From Coriobacteriales bacterium (GTDB lineage Bacteria; Actinomycetota; Coriobacteriia; Coriobacteriales; UBA8131), in NCBI GenBank assembly GCA_031263665.1, contig JAISFJ010000084.1, positions 1 through 5,345 on the forward strand: a stretch of DNA of 5,345 nucleotides. Direction: 5' to 3'. Made by a program: the position numbers and the translations under genes. Of this stretch, positions 1-5,303 are shown piece by piece; position 1 is the stretch's first letter, and each line of letters starts with the position of its first letter. The notes beneath the pieces were generated by a model that was not told where the DNA came from, did not search any database, and saw only the letters and a list, made by a program, of their open reading frames with translations.

Positions 1-88
1 CCAGCGAACACGCGAAAAGAAACGTGCACACAAAGGCCATCAAGACCACACCGAACGCTTTAACTACCTTACGCCTTGAGACAGTCAC
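1..88 (-). CDS. N-terminus of a divergent exported protein with Tat/lipoprotein-like signal (partial, runs off left edge)
   Basis: Read on the minus strand from a GTG at 88, the frame stays open to the window edge for 29 codons and begins MTVSRRKVVKAFGVVLMA, followed by FVCTFLFACSL. This has the layout of an export signal. SRRKVVK resembles the twin-arginine motif (S/T-R-R-x-hydrophobic-hydrophobic-K), then comes an uncharged stretch of about 18 residues, and LFAC resembles a lipobox with a possible lipidated Cys27. An in-frame stop at 109-107 limits how far upstream the start can lie, and GTG 88 is the only start that keeps the whole signal. Possible ribosome binding sites are AGGTGG (98-93, close) and GGGAG (105-101, rather far). 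An extended -10 box lies about 30 nt upstream of the GTG. The mature protein is outside the window, so its function is unknown. A membrane anchor instead of a cleaved signal is possible. Only 29 codons are visible, hence moderate confidence. Confidence 0.55.
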   Translation of the reverse strand, partial: MTVSRRKVVKAFGVVLMAFVCTFLFACSL

Positions 89-124
89 CCCGCCACCTAT
101 CTCCCTTCAGAGATGTTCCTCTCT

Positions 125-133
125 ATTATGGCA
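125..133 (-). promoter_or_regulatory. Extended -10 promoter for the divergent minus-strand gene
   Basis: The minus strand reads TGCCATAAT here: the TGn extension plus a five-of-six match to TATAAT. Transcription would start near 118, giving a leader of about 30 nt before the GTG at 88. No good -35 is spaced correctly. TTGCCC at 155-150 is 19 nt away, and GTGACA at 149-144 is only 13 nt away. A weak -35 is common with extended -10 promoters. Confidence 0.4.
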
Positions 134-152
134 CAATTTCATGTGTCACGGG

Positions 153-211
153 CAAATGAGACCTGTCAACCTGTCAAGGGGACGACAGGTCTGTTCCCCC
201 TATCTCATTTG
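153..211. repeat. Nested palindromic (REP-like) element in the divergent intergenic region
   Basis: CAAATGAGA (153-161) is repeated exactly inverted as TCTCATTTG (203-211). Inside lies an 8-bp tandem duplication, ACCTGTCA (161-168 and 169-176), then GGGGA (178-182), GACAGGT (184-190) and TCCCC (195-199). Two competing hairpins can form. One is ACCTGTC 169-175 with GACAGGT 184-190 over an 8-nt loop. The other is GGGGA with TCCCC, extended by ACA/TGT after a 2-nt bulge. The GGGGACAGACCTGTCCCC style resembles dispersed palindromes often found with REP-associated Y1 transposases (recalled, not searched). It lies between two divergent promoters, so a regulator-binding or boundary role is an alternative. 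Confidence 0.6.
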
Positions 212-220
212 GGTCTTGTT

Positions 221-250
221 TGGACAGGGGGCTATCGCTTGCCGTATCAT
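221..250 (+). promoter_or_regulatory. Promoter of the fusion gene operon, probably leaderless
   Basis: A -35-like TGGACA (221-226, within TTGGACA) is followed after 18 nt by TATCAT (245-250), a good -10. A start 6-7 nt downstream of the -10 falls on the A of the ATG at 257. No Shine-Dalgarno sequence precedes that ATG. Together these point to a leaderless transcript, which is common in Actinomycetota. The start site has not been measured. Confidence 0.5.
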
Positions 251-256
251 TGACGC

Positions 257-3200
257 ATGTTATCTCTCAAGTTTTCCAGGCTCCATGGACGTCCTCGTTG
301 CTTTGTGCTGTTTGCCGTCCTGCTCGTCTGTGCTTTGTTGGCGCAGGCGACTGTGGCGCAGGCAACCAGTGTCCTTTATCTTGAGGAACTCGAAGGACAC
401 GAACCCCCTGCTATCGAGACCATTCGTCCCATCTCCGAGGAGACAAATACGCCTGTTGCTATTCTGTACATCCCCGGCCTCACCTGGAATAGCATTGCCG
501 AGCGTAACACCGAACAAACCGCGCAGTTGCTGAAGGGCTCCGCTGTTGGAAATCTGAGCGCTCCCAAAGACGGAGGCGTCGCCGCGCTGTTAGAAAACCC
601 CCAAGTCGGCCGCTACGCCATCGCCGAACATACGTTTTTTCCCGCCACCGCGCTGACAATCAATACGTTTCTCACGGAGAAAATGCCCGCGGACTGTCTG
701 CTTATCATCGTTACGGCTCCGTTGTTCAACGGCGGCGAGCCCGCCCGTGAGTATACGCCCGCCATCATCTATGGCGGAGGGCTTTTTGGCTATCTGACCT
801 CGGACTCTACGCATCGGGCAGGCCTTATCACCTCAGCGGACCTCACCGCGCTTTACAACCACCTTAACGAAGCCGAAAACTCCCCTTTGTACTCCAAAGC
901 AACCATCAAGGGGATTTCCGCCCATGTGAGCCCCGACGCCCGCGCGCAGCATCTGCAACATGACCTGGTTACAAGCGAAAGCGTGCTCACAACCAAGGCG
1001 GCGATGAACTTCGCTTTTCTGGCGCTCGTATTTTTCACGTTTGCGCTCTCCATCCTCCTTTCATTTCTCGGCAAGCGAGAAAAGCCTGGCTCGCGCGGCG
1101 TGCTGATTCCAGCCGTACGCATCCTCTGGCTCATCGTATTGGCCTTTCCTCCCGCGACCTTTTTGATGTTTTCTTTGTTGCCGGCTCAACCGAGTGGCAC
1201 CGACCTCACGATTGCCGTTCTGTCCTGGGTGGGTGTCATCTCCTTTGCGGCGCTGCTTGTGGGATGGCACACCAAATGGGTCAACTCACTCATCGCCTTA
1301 TACGGCTTGACGATAGGTGTCATCATCATCGGGCAGGTATTCGGCGGCCCTTTGAACACGGCGGGGTATCTCACTTATGACATCACGGAGGGAGCGCGCT
1401 ACTACGGCATGGGCAACGAGCAGGGTGCCATGCTCTTTGGCGCATGGATTACCCTCTCTGGCCTGCTTATCAACCGATACCCCAACGCATTAGGCATCCC
1501 CGCCTTTAAGCGCTGGGGCTACCCTCTCGGCTCGGCCATTCTACTTTTTATCGCAACGAGCCCATGGCTTGGAGCAAGTTTTGGTCCGCTTGTCTGGGGC
1601 TTTCTCGGCTGCTTTTTCAGTTGGTGGCTCTTTAACGGGCGACGCCTGCGCTGGTGGCTGGTGGTGCTCACGCTGGTGGCCGCTTTTGGGCTTGCGCTCG
1701 GCGTTCTTTACGCGGACATCACCTTTAATCCAAGCTCTCATATGTACCATGTCACTCCTTCGATGGAACAGGGCTTCTTCACGCTCATTACCGGCATCGC
1801 CAACGATGTTTGGGTCTACTCTTTAGACCTGATACGCAATTATGTGCCCACCGTCATAATCGTGTTTTTGATACTCGTTTTCATCCTTCTCGTGGTCCTG
1901 CGCGTGCTGCAACCGGGAACTTATCGCGAATTTTGGCAGCGCAACACGGCCTTCAGGGCAACGTATTCGGTCTGCTTTGTGCTCGCCGCCATCACCTTTA
2001 TTCTCGAGGATTCGGGAGTGTTTACGCCGGCGGTGCTGCTCATCTATCCCATCTCCTGCTTTGTCTGGCTCATCTGTGACCTGCACAGTTGGCATTTGCG
2101 GATGCTTGCCGAAGGGCCAACGGAAAGGCCCATCACCCTGCGCGAACTACAACAAAGCGCGCTGGGGCTGCTCTCTCGGGACAACGTAGAGACAGCTGAA
2201 GGCGGGGATGTGGATGAGGGCGCGGCGGATGGGGAGGCGGGCGTTGTGGATGCGGGCGCGGCGGATGGGGAGGCGGGCGTTGTTGAGGCGGGCGCGGCGG
2301 GCGCAGGGGCGAGGGCCTCGGCAGAGGCGGGACGTCGGGGACGCCGTCCCCTACGGGATGCCGCACGCGGGGAGGCGGCCGGAGAGGCGGACGTTGGAGA
2401 GGCGGGCGCAACAAGCACGGATGGAGGCACGAACGAGGACGCAAAACCGCAACCCTCCGTTGGCCGTTCGACCGCGACCATGTCCGCCGCGACGCTGCTT
2501 TCGCGCTTTACCGGCTTCGCCCGCACCTGGGCCATGGGTGCCGTGCTCGGCGTCACCGGGCTCACCTCGGCCTACACCATCGCGAACAACCTCCCCAATA
2601 CGCTCTTCGAACTGTTCGCCGGTGGCGTGTTCGCGACGGCCTTTCTCCCCGTCTACCTCGCACAACTTGAGAAGCGCGGAAAAGACGGTGCCTCGGCCTA
2701 CGCGTCTAACCTCTTAAGCATCGGTGCCATTGCTCTGGGGCTGATTTCTCTTCTGGCAACGATTTTCGCCCCGCAGGTCGTCTTTACGCAATCCTTCCTC
2801 AAGTCCGACGGCTTTGATGTCCAAAATGCCGTGTTCTTCTTCCGCTTTTTTGCTATCCAGATGGTTTTTTATGGGGTGGGCTCCATCATCAGCGGCCTGC
2901 TCAATGCTCATCGCAGCTTCCTCTGGCCGGCACTCGGCCCGGTTTTTAACAACATCGTCGTTATCATCACTTTTTTTGGCTACCCCTTTATCGCGCGGTT
3001 CAGCCCCGGTGGCGCGATGGTGTGGCTTGCCATCGGAACAACACTGGGCGTGGTGGCGATATTCGTCGTTCAGATTCCCGCGCTGATAAAACTCAAGATA
3101 CCGCTGCGTTTTCGCGTTGACCTTAAAGACCCCGCCTTAAAGGACACGCTTAAAATAGCGCTTCCCGCGGTGCTTTTTATCATTATGAATGTAATCGCCG

Positions 3201-4051
3201 TGGCTGTGATGAACGCCTGCTCGTTAAGCGTGACAGCCAAGGGGCCGGCGACCATTCAGTTTGCCTGGCTGTGGTATCAGCTGCCCTACGGTGTGATTGC
3301 GGTCGCACTTTCCACGGCTCTGCTTACGGAGATGAGCGCGGCATCGGCCGCCGAGGACTGGAAGAGCTTCCGTAACAATGTCCGGCTCGGTCTGCGCAGC
3401 ACCATCTTTCTCATCATTCCGCTGGCCGCCATCATCTTTACGATGTCAAATCAGCTGGCGGGGCTGTATCACGCCGGCGAGTTTACCTATGACGACGTGG
3501 TCAATGTCGCGCAGGTCGTCGCCGCATGGTGCGTCGCGCTGCCGTTTTATGCGTCGTATATGTTTATCTACCGGATATTCAGCTCGATGCGCGACCTCAA
3601 CCGCTTTATCGTCATCGATGCCGCAGGGCGCATACTTCTCATCACGCTCTACGGCTTTTTCACCACAGGCTTTGGCCTGTTTGACGGGCTCGGCCTTATC
3701 GGTATTCCACTTGCCGATGCCTGCGTTTATGCCCTGCTCACAGCCGTGATGCTCTTTGTCCTGCGCAAGCGCATCGGCACCTTCGGCTTAACGGGAATCG
3801 TCTTTGACGGAGGCAAAATCCTGCTTGCGGCGCTGCTTGCCAACGTGATTCCCTTCATCTTCTCATTTGGGAGCTACGACCAGAGCATCCCCGTCTCGCT
3901 TGCCACCATCGCCGTATGCGGCATCTTCGCGCTCGCCGTCTACTACGTCGTGTGCCGCGTGTTCAAAGTACCCGAAACCGAACTGATACGTTCGTTTATC
4001 GTGCGCGTAAAAGGTCTTGTGCAAAGGGGAAAAGGGAGGCGACGACGATGA
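257..4051 (+). CDS. murJ: Fusion of an exported phosphatase-like/polytopic membrane protein with a MurJ (MviN) lipid II flippase
   Basis: This is a 1264-residue inner-membrane protein in four parts. Residues 1-36 are a signal peptide: basic MLSLKFSRLHGRPR, a hydrophobic core, and an A-x-A site at AQA/TS. Residues 37-248 are an exported domain whose pattern (YIPGLTWNSI, SAVGNLS, late AGLITSADL) recalls a degenerate alkaline-phosphatase-like family. Residues about 250-607 hold roughly 11 membrane helices, with the conserved loop ARYYGMGNE at 380-388. Residues about 611-740 are a charged, Gly/Ala/Glu-rich cytosolic linker. Residues about 741-1250 are a full-length MurJ (E. coli MurJ is about 510 residues) with LLSRFTGFAR (747-756), NNLPN (777-781) and YQLPYGVIAVALSTALL (1007-1023). 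MurJ carries lipid II across the membrane during peptidoglycan synthesis. Helix parity (exported domain, 11 helices, linker inside, MurJ N-terminus inside) fits, as does the basic C-terminus. The frame is unbroken, and the only ATG near the junction (M742) lacks a ribosome binding site, so this appears to be a true fusion. The MurJ call is strong; the N-terminal role is inferred. Confidence 0.9.
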   Translation: MLSLKFSRLHGRPRCFVLFAVLLVCALLAQATVAQATSVLYLEELEGHEPPAIETIRPISEETNTPVAILYIPGLTWNSIAERNTEQTAQLLKGSAVGNLSAPKDGGVAALLENPQVGRYAIAEHTFFPATALTINTFLTEKMPADCLLIIVTAPLFNGGEPAREYTPAIIYGGGLFGYLTSDSTHRAGLITSADLTALYNHLNEAENSPLYSKATIKGISAHVSPDARAQHLQHDLVTSESVLTTKAAMNFAFLALVFFTFALSILLSFLGKREKPGSRGVLIPAVRILWLIVLAFPPATFLMFSLLPAQPSGTDLTIAVLSWVGVISFAALLVGWHTKWVNSLIALYGLTIGVIIIGQVFGGPLNTAGYLTYDITEGARYYGMGNEQGAMLFGAWITLSGLLINRYPNALGIPAFKRWGYPLGSAILLFIATSPWLGASFGPLVWGFLGCFFSWWLFNGRRLRWWLVVLTLVAAFGLALGVLYADITFNPSSHMYHVTPSMEQGFFTLITGIANDVWVYSLDLIRNYVPTVIIVFLILVFILLVVLRVLQPGTYREFWQRNTAFRATYSVCFVLAAITFILEDSGVFTPAVLLIYPISCFVWLICDLHSWHLRMLAEGPTERPITLRELQQSALGLLSRDNVETAEGGDVDEGAADGEAGVVDAGAADGEAGVVEAGAAGAGARASAEAGRRGRRPLRDAARGEAAGEADVGEAGATSTDGGTNEDAKPQPSVGRSTATMSAATLLSRFTGFARTWAMGAVLGVTGLTSAYTIANNLPNTLFELFAGGVFATAFLPVYLAQLEKRGKDGASAYASNLLSIGAIALGLISLLATIFAPQVVFTQSFLKSDGFDVQNAVFFFRFFAIQMVFYGVGSIISGLLNAHRSFLWPALGPVFNNIVVIITFFGYPFIARFSPGGAMVWLAIGTTLGVVAIFVVQIPALIKLKIPLRFRVDLKDPALKDTLKIALPAVLFIIMNVIAVAVMNACSLSVTAKGPATIQFAWLWYQLPYGVIAVALSTALLTEMSAASAAEDWKSFRNNVRLGLRSTIFLIIPLAAIIFTMSNQLAGLYHAGEFTYDDVVNVAQVVAAWCVALPFYASYMFIYRIFSSMRDLNRFIVIDAAGRILLITLYGFFTTGFGLFDGLGLIGIPLADACVYALLTAVMLFVLRKRIGTFGLTGIVFDGGKILLAALLANVIPFIFSFGSYDQSIPVSLATIAVCGIFALAVYYVVCRVFKVPETELIRSFIVRVKGLVQRGKGRRRR
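2219..2299 (+). repeat. 36-bp (12-residue) tandem repeats in the fusion linker
   Basis: Two near-identical 36-bp units (2219-2254 and 2255-2290) plus the first 9 bp of a third encode GAADGEAGVVDA, GAADGEAGVVEA and GAA, at residues 655-681 of the fusion protein. The units differ by only a few bases, which indicates recent duplication. More diverged GEA-type motifs (GEAAGEADVGEAGA, 704-717) follow. The segment is acidic and low in complexity, so it is probably a disordered cytosolic spacer between the two membrane modules. Copy number may vary between strains. Confidence 0.85.
2331..2360. repeat. REP-like palindrome inside the coding linker
   Basis: GGGGACGCCGTCCCC (2337-2351) is a perfect 7-bp inverted repeat around one central base. 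It is flanked by the palindrome GACGTC (2331-2336) and by TACGGGATG on the right. It encodes the basic stretch GRRGRRPLRD (692-701), which interrupts an otherwise acidic linker. Its reverse complement, GTAGGGGACGGCGTCCCC, resembles dispersed intergenic palindromes of other bacteria (recalled, not searched). It may be a repeat that landed in frame in a tolerant region. A chance palindrome in GC-rich sequence is the alternative. Confidence 0.5.
4034..4050 (+). promoter_or_regulatory. Ribosome binding site and ATGA coupling junction fixing the glycosyltransferase start
   Basis: GGGAGG (4034-4039) lies 8 nt before the ATG at 4048. The ATG overlaps the TGA stop of the fusion gene (ATGA, 4048-4051). 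The site falls within the codons for the final arginines of the upstream protein (RGKGRRRR). This settles the start at 4048 over in-frame starts farther upstream, which would need a long overlap with the flippase gene, and it suggests translational coupling. Confidence 0.8.
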
Positions 4052-4872
4052 ATGACAGGGAGAAAACCAACCAAAACTCAACCGAGGCAAAGGGCGCCGG
4101 GCAGCGGGCGGATTTCGAGCAGCAAGCAAGTGCCGGGCAGCGGGCGGACGTTGAGCAGCAAGCGAGTGCGGGGCAGCGGGCGGACGTCGTTGCCCTCGTG
4201 CCTGCCTTCAACGAGGCCGCGACCATTGCCGCAACCGTCCAAGCCATCCAAGCAGTCCCCGCGCCCAAACCTGACGCCATTCAGATACTGGTGATAGACG
4301 ACGGCTCAACGGATGACACCGCGACACTGGCCAAACAGGCGGGTGCCACCGTAGCACGCTGCGAGAAAAACGGCGGTAAGGGAGCGGCCCTGCAGCAAGG
4401 CATCACCTTCCTTGAAACAAACGCATCGGGTTTATCGCCGAACATCGTCCTTTTTCTCGACGCGGACCTTGGAAAAAGCGCCCGAGACGCGTCTACACTT
4501 CTCTCTCCGCTTTTCGATGACCTGGCGGATATGACCATTGGTGTACTGCCAAAACCCCCTGGAAGCGGCGGCTTCGGCATCGTAAAAAACCTTGCGCGCA
4601 GCGCCATTCGCGATTGGGGTGGCGGTTATGACACACAGGCGCCTCTCAGCGGTCAACGCGCACTCACGTGGGAGTGCCTCCAAGCGGTGCTTCCCTTCGC
4701 CGAGGGCTACGGCGTTGAGGTCGCACTCACCATTCGCGCACTGCAACAAAATTATCGGGTACTCGAGGTGATGGTAGACATGCAACACCGCGCCACCGGC
4801 CGCAACCTGGCAGGCTTCCTCCATCGCGCCCACCAATACCTCGACGTCCGCCGCACCATCAAACACCTATAA
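4048..4872 (+). CDS. GpgS-like family 2 glycosyltransferase (GT-A fold)
   Basis: A soluble protein of 274 residues with a clear GT-A nucleotide-sugar transferase core. PAFNE (52-56) follows the first strand, IDDGSTDDT (83-91) binds the nucleotide, NGGKGAAL (108-115) is the phosphate/donor loop, and LDADL (137-141) contains the metal-binding DxD. PLSGQRAL (199-206) and EGYGVEVALTI (219-229) form the acceptor side, and MQHRATGR (245-252) has a likely metal-ligand histidine (H247). The GKG loop, SGQRAL and GYGVE combination resembles glucosyl-3-phosphoglycerate synthases and the related polyprenyl-phosphate or lipid glycosyltransferases. No membrane helices are visible, so it should act in the cytosol on a soluble or membrane-surface acceptor. 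Residues 1-46 are a low-complexity tail with 12-residue repeats. It overlaps the flippase gene by 4 bp, which suggests an envelope role. Donor and acceptor cannot be read from the sequence. Confidence 0.88.
   Translation: MNDREKTNQNSTEAKGAGQRADFEQQASAGQRADVEQQASAGQRADVVALVPAFNEAATIAATVQAIQAVPAPKPDAIQILVIDDGSTDDTATLAKQAGATVARCEKNGGKGAALQQGITFLETNASGLSPNIVLFLDADLGKSARDASTLLSPLFDDLADMTIGVLPKPPGSGGFGIVKNLARSAIRDWGGGYDTQAPLSGQRALTWECLQAVLPFAEGYGVEVALTIRALQQNYRVLEVMVDMQHRATGRNLAGFLHRAHQYLDVRRTIKHL
4096..4188 (+). repeat. 36-bp (12-residue) tandem repeats in the glycosyltransferase N-terminal tail
   Basis: Units at 4096-4131 and 4132-4167 and a 21-bp partial unit at 4168-4188 encode AGQRADFEQQAS, AGQRADVEQQAS and AGQRADV. 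The partial copy runs straight into the first strand of the catalytic domain (VVALVPAFNE). The two full units differ at only about four bases, so the duplication is recent. The tail is probably a flexible, Gln/Ala-rich extension with no catalytic role. Confidence 0.9.
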
Positions 4873-5100
4873 CCACGTTACTGGGAAACAAAACCCCCTG
4901 ACAATAGTTTCAAACATATCAAAGTCACAGATGTTGATACTGTATATGGGACGAAGAGAAGAATATAAGACATCTGAAGAATTACTTTGTGACCGTGTGC
5001 GTGAGTCTGCATAACCTGTTACAAAACGGCTGGTTGTGTAGCGATTGGGTGGGACAGGGGAATGGGAGGTTTCAGCAAGTAGGTGGGATGTTTTGATGGT
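4873..5100. other. Non-coding stretch downstream of the operon, AT-richer than the genes
   Basis: No convincing gene is present on either strand, and no compact GC-rich hairpin followed by a T-run is seen that would act as an intrinsic terminator. Positions about 4895-5000 are visibly richer in A/T than the flanking genes, which suggests a different origin or the decayed remnant of a gene. The only structure noted is the long gapped inverted repeat at 4924-4993. From about 5040 the sequence is G-rich on the plus strand and leads into the palindromic repeat patch. Confidence 0.6.
4924..4993. repeat. Long gapped inverted repeat after the glycosyltransferase gene
   Basis: GTCACA (4924-4929) matches TGTGAC (4988-4993), and the overlapping CAGATG (4928-4933) matches CATCTG (4971-4976). 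Together they form a nested pair of 6-bp arms around an A/T-rich, purine-rich core. A transcript could fold into an interrupted stem here, possibly protecting or ending the operon mRNA, but the loop is long and no T-run follows. Chance pairing is possible. Confidence 0.3.
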
Positions 5101-5105
5101 TACGG

Positions 5106-5177
5106 CATTGCGGGCGAGCACGACAGCCTACACTTCACCGTCATTGCGAACGAGCGGAGCGAGTGTGGCAATCCAGA
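5106..5177. repeat. REP/MITE-like dispersed repeat of the CATTGCGA...GGCAATCC type
   Basis: CATTGCGAACGAGCGGAGCG begins at 5142 and the element ends with TGGCAATCCAG at 5177. ATTGC (5143-5147) and GCAAT (5168-5172) are inverted ends around a GAGCG-rich core. A partial second copy, CATTGCGGGCGAGC, lies at 5106-5119, exactly 36 bp before the first (12 of 14 bases match). Elements of this general form, ATTGCGAGCGAACG...GTGGCAATCC, are scattered through the intergenic DNA of many bacteria (recalled, not searched). They are thought to be small non-autonomous mobile or palindromic units. Confidence 0.6.
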
Positions 5178-5196
5178 CGGGCGGCCTGGGACTCAA

Positions 5197-5218
5197 GTGG
5201 CTACGACCCAAAAGCCAC
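5197..5218. repeat. Small hairpin next to the REP-like element
   Basis: GTGGCT (5197-5202) and AGCCAC (5213-5218) form a perfect 6-bp stem with a 10-nt loop. There is no T-run on the plus-strand side. Read on the minus strand it is also not followed by a convincing T-run. It may be part of the same repeat patch rather than a terminator. Confidence 0.35.
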
Positions 5219-5303
5219 GTCCCCCTGACACGGTATCCTTCCGTCATTGGTACTTAATCATTCTGACCAATTGACCTGGCTTTAGTTCGGCGGGAGAAAA
5301 ACG

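Noticed and set aside
24..533. Plus-strand frame of 169 codons spanning the upstream region and the start of the fusion gene
   Set aside because: It overlaps the signal-peptide region of the fusion gene in another frame, crosses the palindromic repeat, shows no domain pattern and lacks a ribosome binding site.
2480..2482. Internal ATG (M742) as a separate start for a stand-alone MurJ
   Set aside because: No Shine-Dalgarno sequence precedes it and there is no stop between the two halves. A minor internal product cannot be excluded.
2044..2565. Minus-strand frame of 173 codons, rich in Pro, Ala and Ser, with other long frames in the same area
   Set aside because: These are antisense shadows of the GC-rich, repetitive linker, whose composition suppresses stop codons; no protein family pattern is visible.
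3916..4047. Longer N-terminus for the glycosyltransferase beginning upstream of 4048
   Set aside because: It would overlap the flippase coding region by over 130 bp with a non-protein-like Arg-rich sequence, while the ATG at 4048 has an ideal ribosome binding site and an ATGA junction.
4096..4188. CRISPR-like array
   Set aside because: The repeats are directly adjacent, in frame and without unique spacers, so they are coding tandem repeats.
4873..4925. Intrinsic terminator directly after the glycosyltransferase gene
   Set aside because: No stable short stem followed by a T-run could be found here.
4931..5014. 27-codon plus-strand frame (begins MLILYMGRREEYK)
   Set aside because: It looks mildly protein-like, but it has no ribosome binding site or promoter and lies in the AT-richer patch. 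At most it is a gene remnant.
4867..5121. Minus-strand frame of 84 codons in the 3' intergenic region
   Set aside because: No recognisable domain and no ribosome binding site, and its start falls in the repeat patch.
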